A model generated the notes under the pieces. The model saw only the letters and a program-made list of their open reading frames with translations, did no database searches and was not told the DNA's origin. A DNA stretch of 64,000 nt from Rhodocyclaceae bacterium. Its GTDB lineage: Bacteria > Pseudomonadota > Gammaproteobacteria > Burkholderiales > Rhodocyclaceae. The translations under genes were made by a program, and so were the position numbers. Below, one piece after another: positions 33,251-42,605 of this stretch; position 1 is the first letter of the stretch, and each line of letters begins with the position of its first letter. The stretch is taken from assembly GCA_030824275.1 (NCBI GenBank), contig JAVBXY010000021.1:1-64000 (forward strand), read 5' to 3'.

Positions 33251-33447
33251 GGTCGTCAGACTCTCTTTTATGGGTGTACTACGTTGGGGAGCCGCGATTG
33301 TGCCCAAGAATTCGTGTGGCGGCACAAGAGATCGGCACAAAATTTCATATCAATGAAAAATAGCGCACTAAAATGCATCACCCTCACTTGTCGCGCCTCA
33401 AGACGGCCAGCAGAAATAGCAACCGATAGGAAAACTTGCCTTCCCCT

Positions 33448-33503
33448 CTTGAAGTCCGTCATGCGAGCCCCTATTATTAGCACTCGTTGGCGGTGAGTGC
33501 TAA
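33448..33503 (+). promoter_or_regulatory. groESL promoter with sigma-32, sigma-70 and CIRCE signals
   Basis: CTTGAA (33448-33453), 14 bp and CCCCTATT (33468-33475) form a sigma-32 promoter. TTGAAG (33449-33454), 17 bp and TATTAT (33472-33477) form an overlapping sigma-70 promoter. A perfect CIRCE operator follows: TTAGCACTC (33477-33485), nine bases, GAGTGCTAA (33495-33503), the site of the HrcA repressor. The rest of the 350-bp gap (33251-33601) is AT-rich around 33320-33390 without another signal I trust; the groES leader runs about 110 nt. Confidence 0.9.
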
Positions 33504-33601
33504 CAGCACCCCATGAGCTCATGGGCCGCTCGACTTGAACCCGCGACTCCGTCGCGCCGCATTTATCCTGCAACAACCCAGATCAAGAGGAGATCAACCC
33601 C

Positions 33602-33892
33602 ATGAAAATCCGTCCTTTGCATGACCGCGTTATCGTCAAGCGTCTCGAGGAAGAGCGCAAGACCGCTTCCGGCATCGTCATTCCCGATGCCGCTGCTGAA
33701 AAGCCCGATCAAGGTGAAGTCGTCGCCGTCGGCGCCGGCAAGATCCTCGACGATGGCAAGGTTCGCCCGATGGCCGTCAAGGCCGGCGACCGCGTGCTCT
33801 TCGGCAAGTACTCCGGCCAGACCGTCAAGGTCGACGGCGACGAGCTGCTGGTGATGCGCGAAGAAGACATTATGGGCGTTGTTGAAGCCTGA
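33602..33892 (+). CDS. groS: Co-chaperonin GroES
   Basis: This 96-aa protein has the usual [14 protein letters not shown] start, the mobile loop [18 protein letters not shown] and the roof region. It caps the GroEL cage during protein folding. AAGAGGAG precedes the ATG. It is co-transcribed with groL 27 nt downstream from a heat-shock promoter with a CIRCE operator. Confidence 0.98.
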   Translation: MKIRPLHDRVIVKRLEEERKTASGIVIPDAAAEKPDQGEVVAVGAGKILDDGKVRPMAVKAGDRVLFGKYSGQTVKVDGDELLVMREEDIMGVVEA

Positions 33893-33916
33893 TCAATACT
33901 GAATACAAGGAGATAA

Positions 33917-35569
<1,653 letters not shown>

Positions 35570-35650
35570 TCTCCGATTACATCCTCCGGTAGGAAACAGG
35601 GGAAACCCCGGCTTCCCCCGTACCCCCTTCCTACTGGATGTGCAGCACCA

Positions 35651-35682
35651 AGAAACCCGGCTTCGGCCGGGTTTCTTTTTTT
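35651..35682 (+). terminator. groESL terminator
   Basis: AGAAACCCGGC and GCCGGGTTTCT pair around TTCG (35651-35676), followed by a run of T's. Confidence 0.95.
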
Positions 35683-35733
35683 CAGAATCAGGCATATACT
35701 GACTGTAAGCTTTTGTGAGCTTTGCATTCTGCA

Positions 35734-35820
35734 TAAGGCAAACCCGTCGAAAGACGGCGACGCAAAGTCACCGGCCTACCGCGCGCAGCAAGGCGCCAGG
35801 GCAGCGGAACTACCAGGAGA
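35734..35820 (+). promoter_or_regulatory. Cyclic-di-GMP-I (GEMM) riboswitch
   Basis: The sequence contains AAGGCAAACC, a hairpin CGTC-GAAA-GACG (the GNRA tetraloop arm), GACGCAAAG, ACCGGCCTA, a second variable hairpin (GCGC...GGCGCC) and AGGGCAGCGG followed by TACC. These are in the order and spacing of the class I c-di-GMP aptamer. The tetraloop and its receptor-side sequence are both present. The ribosome site AGGAGA (35815-35820) directly adjoins the 3' end of the aptamer, which points to translational control of the next ORF. Confidence 0.92.
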
Positions 35821-35826
35821 TCGCAA

Positions 35827-36351
35827 ATGGGCAATACCGTCAGCCGCCGCTTCGTATTCGTGAAAATGAAACGCAAGCCGCCCGCGCGCAAGCCACCCCC
35901 GCCGATACGCGACGATGATGAACTCGTCGGCGAGGCGGCAAGGCCCATGCGCCCCTTTGTCCCGCCCAAGCTGATTGAAATCAAGCGCAAATCCCCTTGG
36001 CCCTTGGCTGCTGCAGCCACCGGCGGCCTACTTGCGGTGGCCGGGCTCATCGCCCTGCTGGCCAACCTGGGCGGTCGACCGATGGTTGCCGACGACACTC
36101 CGGTAAAGAACACCCGCAACTACGGCTCCATGCCGACCAATCCTGCCTACGCTCGCTCGGCCTCGGGCGGCGGCTATCCTGGCAGCAGTGGCGCCGGCGG
36201 AACGCCCAACCGGGCCGCCGCGACAGCGCAGGGATTTCTCGCCGCACCCTTCCCCAAGCGCAAACCGACAAGTTGCGCGGTTCAGATAGACGGCAGCAAG
36301 GAGTCCCTCCGCAACTTCAACAAGTGCCTGGAAGAAGCGAACGAAAAGTAA
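35827..36351 (+). CDS. c-di-GMP-riboswitch-controlled membrane protein, unknown
   Basis: This 174-aa protein has a basic, Pro-rich cytoplasmic N-terminus (KPPARKPPPPIR), one membrane segment at about 58-79, a low-complexity Ser/Gly periplasmic linker, and a C-terminal segment (SCAVQIDGSKESLRNFNKCLEEANEK) with two cysteines that could form a disulphide. I do not recognise a family. The c-di-GMP-I riboswitch directly upstream ties it to the motile-sessile switch, and a role in surface structures or envelope is plausible. A repeat copy follows 30 nt after the stop. Confidence 0.75.
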   Translation: MGNTVSRRFVFVKMKRKPPARKPPPPIRDDDELVGEAARPMRPFVPPKLIEIKRKSPWPLAAAATGGLLAVAGLIALLANLGGRPMVADDTPVKNTRNYGSMPTNPAYARSASGGGYPGSSGAGGTPNRAAATAQGFLAAPFPKRKPTSCAVQIDGSKESLRNFNKCLEEANEK

Positions 36352-36381
36352 GCAATCGCAGCAGGGCGAGCGCAGCACGCC

Positions 36382-36406
36382 AAAAAGTCGGTGCTGGCGA
36401 TACGGC
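36382..36406 (+). repeat. 25-bp dispersed repeat, copy 7
   Basis: The core has one change (GGTGCTGG) and variable bases AT. It lies on the sense strand 30 nt downstream of the riboswitch-controlled gene. Confidence 0.85.
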
Positions 36407-36451
36407 AAAAGACCGCAGACGCAGCGGAAGGCTATGCTAAAGTAGGAAAAA

Positions 36452-36580
36452 AAGCGGCAGGGGATGACCGGTGCAGGGTCCGACCATCCCCCGAGGCTCA
36501 GTCGGTGCAGAACACCGGCCCATGGCCTCCGAAGACCGTATAAAGGAGAACAGCGGAACGGACTTTAATTCCAGCCGCTT
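36452..36580 (+). promoter_or_regulatory. Multi-hairpin leader upstream of the two-component system
   Basis: Three stems can be drawn inside a possible closing stem. GGGGATG (36460-36466) pairs with CATCCCC (36485-36491). GAGGC (36493-36497) pairs with GCCTC (36525-36529), with CGGTG/CACCG nested around CAGAA. AAGCGGC (36452-36458) can close the whole element with GCCGCTT (36574-36580), but the same right arm can instead form a local hairpin with AGCGG (36552-36556). The two choices are mutually exclusive. I cannot match it to a known riboswitch class. It lies 36-165 nt before the response regulator gene. Confidence 0.45.
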
Positions 36581-36616
36581 ACGCGCAACTTACGCTATCT
36601 CCTTTGCTCACCCGCC

Positions 36617-37336
36617 ATGACCGACAACGCCATGAGAATACTGCTTGCAGAAGATGACCGCATCATCTCCCAGGGCTTGATCGCCGCCCTGCGCAAGTCC
36701 GGTTACGCTGTAGACCATGTAAATAATGGTGCCGATGCCGATACGGCCCTGCTCTCGCAGCAATACGATCTGCTGTTGCTGGATCTCGGCCTGCCCCGCC
36801 TGACAGGCCTGGATGTTCTGAAGCGCCTGCGTGGCCGCAAAAATGCAACGCCAGTGCTGATTCTGACGGCCCAGGACGGCATCGAGGATCGGGTTCGCGG
36901 CCTCGATGCCGGCGCGGACGACTACCTGACCAAGCCTTTCGCCCTGCCGGAGCTTTTCGCTCGCGTCCGCGCCCTCACTCGTCGCGGCACCGGCAACCCC
37001 ACGCGCATCGTGGTGGGCGCCCTGTCCTATGACCAGGCCGAGCGAGTAGCCCGTCTTGCCGGCGAAATCGTCGAACTGTCGGCGCGCGAGTTGGCCCTGC
37101 TCGAAATACTTCTGCTCCGCGCGGGTCGCCTGGTGGCCAAGGAACAATTGGTCGATCACCTGTGCAGTTGGGGTGAGGAAGTCAGCAACAATGCCATCGA
37201 AGTTTACGTCCACCGCCTGCGCAAGAAGCTAGAGCCAGGCGGCACGCGCATCGTGACCGTGCGAGGGCTGGGCTATTGCCTTGAGAAAGCCATCGACGGC
37301 AGCGACGGCGCGGACGTGGTGAATGCCCGTACGTAA
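36617..37336 (+). CDS. OmpR-family response regulator (TctD-like)
   Basis: This 239-aa protein has a receiver domain (phospho-Asp in LLLLDLGLP near residue 55, Lys in LTKPFAL) and a C-terminal winged helix (ELALLEILLLRAG, VEVYVHRLRKKLE-type segment). The sensor kinase gene overlaps its 3' end by 14 bp. The pair most resembles TctD/TctE-type systems that control carboxylate transporters, and a sodium-solute symporter pair follows 1.5 kb downstream. The ATG at 36617 or the one at 36632 (MRILLAEDD) may be used. Confidence 0.9.
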   Translation: MTDNAMRILLAEDDRIISQGLIAALRKSGYAVDHVNNGADADTALLSQQYDLLLLDLGLPRLTGLDVLKRLRGRKNATPVLILTAQDGIEDRVRGLDAGADDYLTKPFALPELFARVRALTRRGTGNPTRIVVGALSYDQAERVARLAGEIVELSARELALLEILLLRAGRLVAKEQLVDHLCSWGEEVSNNAIEVYVHRLRKKLEPGGTRIVTVRGLGYCLEKAIDGSDGADVVNART

Positions 37337-38834
37337 GTCTTCGCTGACGGACGATCCGGCCAAGCGGTTTCGCAATCCTTTTTTTCAGGGCGAGTACCCG
37401 AACTCCCTGTTCGGCGAAATTCTCGACTGGATGCTGGCCCCGCTGCTGTTCCTGTGGCCGATTTCCATCGTCGCCACCAACCATGTCGCCAACTACATCG
37501 CCGACCAGCCCTACGATCAGGCCCTGACCGACAACGTGGCAGCCATCGTCCGCCTGGTTAAGGTTGAAGACAACCGCGTCACCGTCAACCTGCCGCCGTC
37601 CGTCCGCGCCCTGCTGCACTCCGACGATATCGACATCACGTATTACCAGGTAACCGGACTGAACGGCAGCGTAATTCACGGTGACAGGGAAGTCCCCTGG
37701 TCGGTACTGCCGGACGTCATCGAACCGGGCAAGGTGCTGTTCCGTAACGACCGCGTCGGCGGCGAAAACATGCGCATCGCTTATGCCTACATTCCCGTGC
37801 GCAGCGGCAATGTGCCGGTGCTGGTGCAGGTGGCTGAAACGCTGCACAAGCGCGAAGCCCTGGCCTCACGCATCATTTCGGGCGTGCTCCTCCCGCAGTT
37901 CGCCATCATTCCGCTGGCGGTCATCCTCGTCTACTTGGGCCTGACACGCGGTATTGCACCCCTGCACCGCTTGCAGGACCGTATCCACCGCCGCCGTCCC
38001 AACGATCTCTCACCGATCCCCCCGCATCGGGTACCGGACGAAGTTCGCCCCTTGGTGGTCGCCTTCAACGAGATGATGGAGCGGCTAGAAGAGAACCTCC
38101 AGGCGCAACAGCGCTTCATTGCCCAGGCCGCTCACCAGATGCGGACCCCGCTGGCCGGGCTGAAGATGCAGACCGAGATCGCCCTCTCGGAATCCGATCC
38201 GGAGCAGATGCGCCGCGCGCTGGAATTGATCGCCGAGAGCACGGACCGGGCCTCGCACCTGATCAACCAGTTGCTGATGCTGGCACGTACCGAAGCCAGC
38301 TATGAAAAACTGCACCGTGTCGAGCCCTTGGATCTGGACGCGCTCGCCCGCAACGTGACTGAAGAATGGGTTGTTCGCGCGATGGCCAAGCGAATCGACC
38401 TCGGCTTCGAGGATTGTGGCCGCCCCCTGCGTATCGATGGCGTTCCCCTGATGCTGCGGGAATTGCTGTCCAATCTAGTGGACAACGCCATCAAGTACAC
38501 CGCGCCGGGAGGCCATGTCACCGTTCGTACTCGCGCCGGTTTGCTGGCGGTCGTCGAAGTGGAGGATGACGGCATCGGCATTCCAGCCGAAGAGCGATCC
38601 CATGTCTTCGAGCGCTTCTACCGGGTGCTGGGGACCGATGCCGAGGGCAGCGGTCTCGGGCTGCCGATTGCCGCCGAAATCGCTGAACTCCATCAGGCCA
38701 AGATCGAACTGCTGATCCCCGCCAACGGCATCGGCTGCCTTTTTCGGGTCAGCTTTCGCCGCCCCGACGAGCTGGAGGCTTTTCAAGCAGGCCCAGGCAG
38801 AACGGAACCCGGCAACCTCCCCATCGGGGCATAA
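37323..38834 (+). CDS. Sensor histidine kinase (TctE-like)
   Basis: This 503-aa protein has two membrane segments (about 30-52 and 178-203) flanking a periplasmic 2CSK_N-type domain of about 125 residues, then a HAMP-like stretch. It has the H-box AAHQMRTPLAGLKMQTE (His near 271), N-box LVDNAIKYT, G1 DDGIGI and G2 GSGLGLPIA. It should phosphorylate the overlapping response regulator on sensing an external carboxylate. The target is probably the symporter genes 190 bp downstream. Confidence 0.92.
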   Translation: MPVRKSSLTDDPAKRFRNPFFQGEYPNSLFGEILDWMLAPLLFLWPISIVATNHVANYIADQPYDQALTDNVAAIVRLVKVEDNRVTVNLPPSVRALLHSDDIDITYYQVTGLNGSVIHGDREVPWSVLPDVIEPGKVLFRNDRVGGENMRIAYAYIPVRSGNVPVLVQVAETLHKREALASRIISGVLLPQFAIIPLAVILVYLGLTRGIAPLHRLQDRIHRRRPNDLSPIPPHRVPDEVRPLVVAFNEMMERLEENLQAQQRFIAQAAHQMRTPLAGLKMQTEIALSESDPEQMRRALELIAESTDRASHLINQLLMLARTEASYEKLHRVEPLDLDALARNVTEEWVVRAMAKRIDLGFEDCGRPLRIDGVPLMLRELLSNLVDNAIKYTAPGGHVTVRTRAGLLAVVEVEDDGIGIPAEERSHVFERFYRVLGTDAEGSGLGLPIAAEIAELHQAKIELLIPANGIGCLFRVSFRRPDELEAFQAGPGRTEPGNLPIGA

Positions 38835-39025
38835 GGGCAACTTGTAAGCTTCCCGTCAGGATTGATGACCGACAATGCTGGCATCTTGGGGTAATTGGCG
38901 CGCACACGCCATTTGCATTGCTCCGGGAACACGGTAGGTGCGCAGCACAGGGGAATCCCGGCGCGTACCAACAATGAAGCGGCAGACCTGCTTCGGATTG
39001 CCGCGAGACCATTGGAGGAGACACA

Positions 39026-39289
39026 ATGCAACTCACAGAGAAGCATAAAGAGTACTGGAACATCAATCTGCGGACGACATCCATATTGCTTGCCATATGG
39101 TTCGTCGCCACTTTCGTCGTCGGCTGGTATGCCCGCGAGCTCAACGAAATCATTATTCTCGGACCGCTCGGTTTCTACATGGCGGCACAGGGCTCCTTGA
39201 TCATTTACGTCTTGATCATTTGGTTCTACGCCCGCTATATGAACAACCTGGACAAGGAATTTGGTGTCCACGAAGGGGAGCTCGAATAA
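39026..39289 (+). CDS. DUF4212 small subunit of a sodium-solute symporter
   Basis: This 87-aa protein has two membrane segments and begins KHKEYWNINLRTTSILLAIW. It belongs to the small partner family (TIGR03647/DUF4212) that precedes VC_2705-type symporters. Its stop overlaps the symporter start (TAATG). GGAGGAGA precedes the ATG. A very similar protein is encoded at 49796-50059. The 190-bp gap upstream shows no clear promoter. Confidence 0.9.
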   Translation: MQLTEKHKEYWNINLRTTSILLAIWFVATFVVGWYARELNEIIILGPLGFYMAAQGSLIIYVLIIWFYARYMNNLDKEFGVHEGELE

Positions 39290-41409
39290 TGGCCGCCGGA
39301 CAACAAACCCAAACCCAGTTTTTCAATAGCCTGAAGCGCTACTACGGCTTCTACACCGGTGGCTTCGTCACCTTCGTCATTATCGTCGGCATCCTTGAGC
39401 AGTTGGGTGTTCCGGTGAAGATCCTCGGCTACATCTTCCTGTTCGCCACCATCATGCTGTATGCCGGCATCGGCTTCATGTCGAAGACGGCGGACGTCGG
39501 CGAATACTATGTCGCCGGGCGACGGGTGCCTGCCCTGTTCAACGGCATGGCCACCGGCGCCGACTGGATGTCAGCCGCGTCCTTCATCGGAATGGCTGGC
39601 ACCCTGTACCTGTCCGGCTTCGACGGTCTGGCCTTCGTGCTCGGCTGGACCGGCGGCTACTGTCTGGTGGCACTGCTACTGGCGCCCTATTTGCGCAAGT
39701 TCGGGCAGTTCACGATTCCGGACTTCCTCGGCGCGCGCTTCGGCGGCCATTTGCCGCGCTTCATCGGTGTGATCGCCGCCATCGTCTGCTCCTTCACTTA
39801 CGTGATCGCGCAGATCTACGGCGTCGGCATCATCACCAGCCGCTTCACCGGTCTCGAGTTCCAGGTCGGCGTCTTCGTCGGTCTGGCCGGTATTCTGGTG
39901 TGTTCCTTCCTCGGCGGCATGAAGGCGGTGACCTGGACCCAAGTGGCCCAGTACATCATCCTGATTGTGGCCTACATGATCCCGGTGGTCTGGTTGTCGG
40001 TGAAGCATACCGGCGTACCGATTCCGCAGATCTCTGCCTACACCTCGGCACTGCCCAAGGTAACGGCGCTGGAAAAGGAATTCAACGACAAGACCACGCC
40101 CAAGGGCGCCAAGGAAGAGTCGGTGCGTGCAATTTTCCGTGAGAAGGCCTCCGCCGCCGACGCCAAGCTGAAAGGCCTGGAAACCGGTGGTGCCACCTTC
40201 CTCGCTGCCGAAAAGGGCAAGCTGGAAGCCAAGCTCGGCGAACTGAAGGCAGCCAATCCGCCTGCGGATGCCAAGGCCCTCGAAGCCGCCGAGAAGGCGG
40301 TCAAGGACTTCCCGGCTGATGCGGATGCCGCCAAGAAAGCCTGGACGGCTGAAAAGGCAATTGGTGCTCGCGCTGCGCCGGTCAAGGCCCACGCCGAAGC
40401 GTTTGCCGCCAGCGGCAAGACGCCGGAAGAGACAGAGAAGAAGCGCAACATCGCGAAGAAGAACTTCCTCGCCCTGATTGCCTGTCTGATGATCGGTACT
40501 GCCGCGTTGCCGCACATCCTGATGCGCTACTACACCACGCCATCGGTGCATGAAGCTCGCGTCTCGGTGTTCTGGTCGCTGTTCTTCATCTTCCTGCTCT
40601 ATTTCACCGCGCCGGTACTGGCCATCCTGGCCAAGTACGAGGTGTATAGCAGCTTGGTGGGCTCCAGCTTCGCCTCCTTGCCGGCTTGGGTCAGCAACTG
40701 GGCCTCGGTGGACAAGACACTGATGAACATCGCCGACATCAACAAGGACGGCATCGTGCAGCTGGCGGAAATCGTCATCGGCGGCGACCTGATCGTGCTG
40801 GCAACCCCGGAAATCGCGGGCCTGCCCTACGTGATCTCGGGCCTGGTGGCGGCTGGCGGTCTGGCTGCGGCGCTGTCCACTGCCGACGGCCTGCTGCTGA
40901 CCATCGCCAACGCGATGTCCCACGACCTGTACTACAAGATGATCGACCCGAACGCCTCGACGGTTCGCCGTCTGGCCGTGTCCAAGGGCCTGTTGCTCGT
41001 GGTGGCGCTCTGTGCCGCCTACGTCACCAGCCTGAAGCCGGGCAACATCCTGTTCCTCGTCGGTGCGGCGTTCTCACTGGCGGCTTCGGGCTTCTTCCCG
41101 GCCCTGGTCTGTGGCGTGTTCTGGAAGCGGGCGAACTATCTGGGTGCCGTTCTCGGTATGTCCCTCGGTCTGGGGGTCTGCGCCTACTACATGTACATGA
41201 CCTACCCGTTCTTCGGCGTCAATGCACCGCTGTGGTGGGATATCAACCCGATTGCCGCAGGCACCTTCGGCATTCCCGCCGGTTTCCTCGGTGTGATCAT
41301 CGGCAGCCTGATTACTCCGGCACCGAGCAAGGAAATCCAGGATCTGGTGGACAACGTCCGCTACCCGAGCCTCGACGGCACGGTGTCTGCGGGTACCGCC
41401 GGTCACTGA
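39289..41409 (+). CDS. Sodium-solute symporter (ActP/VC_2705-like) with long helical insertion
   Basis: This 706-aa protein has about 13 membrane helices and the SSS signatures GADWMSAASFIGMAG and GGLAAALSTADGLLL. It is about 100 residues longer than its paralogue at 47978-49783 because of an Ala/Lys/Glu-rich, probably coiled-coil segment at about 255-392. A canonical EF-hand-like calcium loop, DINKDGIVQLAE (483-494), lies in another loop. It probably imports acetate or a related carboxylate with Na+. It is likely controlled by the two-component system upstream. A strong terminator follows. Confidence 0.9.
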   Translation: MAAGQQTQTQFFNSLKRYYGFYTGGFVTFVIIVGILEQLGVPVKILGYIFLFATIMLYAGIGFMSKTADVGEYYVAGRRVPALFNGMATGADWMSAASFIGMAGTLYLSGFDGLAFVLGWTGGYCLVALLLAPYLRKFGQFTIPDFLGARFGGHLPRFIGVIAAIVCSFTYVIAQIYGVGIITSRFTGLEFQVGVFVGLAGILVCSFLGGMKAVTWTQVAQYIILIVAYMIPVVWLSVKHTGVPIPQISAYTSALPKVTALEKEFNDKTTPKGAKEESVRAIFREKASAADAKLKGLETGGATFLAAEKGKLEAKLGELKAANPPADAKALEAAEKAVKDFPADADAAKKAWTAEKAIGARAAPVKAHAEAFAASGKTPEETEKKRNIAKKNFLALIACLMIGTAALPHILMRYYTTPSVHEARVSVFWSLFFIFLLYFTAPVLAILAKYEVYSSLVGSSFASLPAWVSNWASVDKTLMNIADINKDGIVQLAEIVIGGDLIVLATPEIAGLPYVISGLVAAGGLAAALSTADGLLLTIANAMSHDLYYKMIDPNASTVRRLAVSKGLLLVVALCAAYVTSLKPGNILFLVGAAFSLAASGFFPALVCGVFWKRANYLGAVLGMSLGLGVCAYYMYMTYPFFGVNAPLWWDINPIAAGTFGIPAGFLGVIIGSLITPAPSKEIQDLVDNVRYPSLDGTVSAGTAGH

Positions 41410-41448
41410 TAAGTTTTGGAGGAGGAGAGGGGGATATAACCCCCATTG

Positions 41449-41476
41449 GGCCAGCCCGCGAGGGCTGGCCTTTTTT
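41449..41476 (+). terminator. Terminator of the first symporter operon
   Basis: GGCCAGCCC and GGGCTGGCC pair around GCGA (41449-41470), followed by TTTTTT. Confidence 0.93.
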
Positions 41477-41502
41477 ATGCCCGCCCGTGGCGCTGATTAA
41501 AC

Positions 41503-41527
41503 GCCGTATGGCCAGCGCCGACTTTTC
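41503..41527 (-). repeat. 25-bp dispersed repeat, copy 8
   Basis: The core is intact except that the last core base is C rather than G on the repeat strand (GGCCAT at 41506-41511 read in reverse). It is on the minus strand, 31 nt downstream of the TPR gene stop on its sense strand. Confidence 0.85.
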
Positions 41528-41558
41528 GTCGAACGCCGGCGTCGTGCCAGAGAGAAAC

Positions 41559-42149
41559 TCAGAAGGGAAGTTCGGGAATGAGATGCATCAGGTCGGCGCG
41601 CTCGGCATCGTGTGCCAACTTCTTGGCCCGCTTGGGCTCGAAGTTCACCAGCCGCGCGACCACACGCTTGACATCATCAGGACGATTGGCATGGTGATAA
41701 GCCATGCCCAGCTGATACCAGCCTTCGCCATTCATCGGCTGCAATTCGGCGGCCTTTTCCAAGGCCTTGGCGGCCTCATCGTGCTGCCCCAGGCGTGCGT
41801 AGGCCAGCCCCATGCCGTACCAGGCGCGATCCTGGCTGGGCACCAGGCGGGTTGCCTCGGCGAAGGCGGCTATCGCTTCCGTCGGCTTGCCGGCCCGCTC
41901 GCGGACAAAGCCGAGATTGAACCAGTTGGCGCCATCATCGGGCGCCAGTGCCAGTGCCACTTCGAACCACTTTTCCGCCAACGGAAAGTTTTGCTGATTG
42001 GCGGCAATCGCCGCCAGATGGCGCGCCGACTGCACATCCTGCGGATTGATGCGGAACGCCGCGCTGTACGCCGCGAAGGCCGTCTCTTCACGGCCCAGAA
42101 AGTGAAACACCCAGCCACGGGCATAATGTCGCCAATGCTCGAAGTCCAT
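41559..42149 (-). CDS. Tetratricopeptide repeat protein
   Basis: This 196-aa protein is built of four to five TPR units, for example WFNLGFVRERAGKPTEAIAAF, split here as WFNLGFVRERAG and KPTEAIAAF, then AWYGMGLAYARLGQHDEAAKAL and GWYQLGMAYHHA. It has no signal peptide, so it should be a cytoplasmic protein-protein interaction scaffold. It is divergent from a small membrane protein (35 bp between starts). Its partner is unknown. Confidence 0.85.
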   Translation of the reverse strand: MDFEHWRHYARGWVFHFLGREETAFAAYSAAFRINPQDVQSARHLAAIAANQQNFPLAEKWFEVALALAPDDGANWFNLGFVRERAGKPTEAIAAFAEATRLVPSQDRAWYGMGLAYARLGQHDEAAKALEKAAELQPMNGEGWYQLGMAYHHANRPDDVKRVVARLVNFEPKRAKKLAHDAERADLMHLIPELPF

Positions 42150-42184
42150 TACGAACCACCTGAAATTGGAGATCGAAACATACC

Positions 42185-42490
42185 ATGAGCCACCCGGAAC
42201 TGCTCATCCTCGGCGTACTGCGCGCCCTGACCGAAGTCGCCCTGCTGTTCTTGCTCGGGCAGGGCATCCTGGGCCTGCTGGCCGGTGGTCGGCGGCATAC
42301 CAACACCATCTACCAACTCTTCGTCCTCGTCACCAGCCCAGTGCTGAAGATCGTGCGCAAAATCTCGCCACCGCAGATCATCGACAAGCACCTGCCCTTC
42401 GTCGCATTCTTCATGTTGTTCTGGTTGTGGATCGGACTGGCCTATCTGAAACGGGCTTACTGCGAAGCCAATATGCTCCAGTGCTTCTGA
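42185..42490 (+). CDS. Small membrane protein, unknown
   Basis: This 101-aa protein has two hydrophobic segments (VALLFLLGQGILGLLAGG and FVAFFMLFWLWIGLAYL) joined by a basic stretch. Two cysteines occur near the C-terminus. I do not recognise a family. It ends 22 nt before a repeat copy and 115 nt before otsA. Confidence 0.65.
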   Translation: MSHPELLILGVLRALTEVALLFLLGQGILGLLAGGRRHTNTIYQLFVLVTSPVLKIVRKISPPQIIDKHLPFVAFFMLFWLWIGLAYLKRAYCEANMLQCF

Positions 42491-42511
42491 ACCACCAACT
42501 ACGGCGCCGAT

Positions 42512-42536
42512 AAAAAGTCGGCGCTGGCGGGACGGC
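42512..42536 (+). repeat. 25-bp dispersed repeat, copy 9
   Basis: This is a perfect core copy with variable bases GG. It lies 22 nt downstream of the small membrane protein stop, on the sense strand. Confidence 0.9.
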
Positions 42537-42605
42537 GAATGCACATCAGAGGAACCGCCTGGGCCTGTGTGGGTCAGACCTCCTCCAACATTGAAGGACC
42601 AACGC

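Noticed and set aside
33340..33375. NtrC-like site (GCACTAAAATGC) upstream of groES
   Set aside because: Only half of the palindrome fits and no sigma-54 promoter is nearby.
38835..39025. Sigma-54 promoter before the first symporter pair
   Set aside because: TTGGCGC and TTGCA are present, but the GG-to-GC distance is 16 rather than 10.
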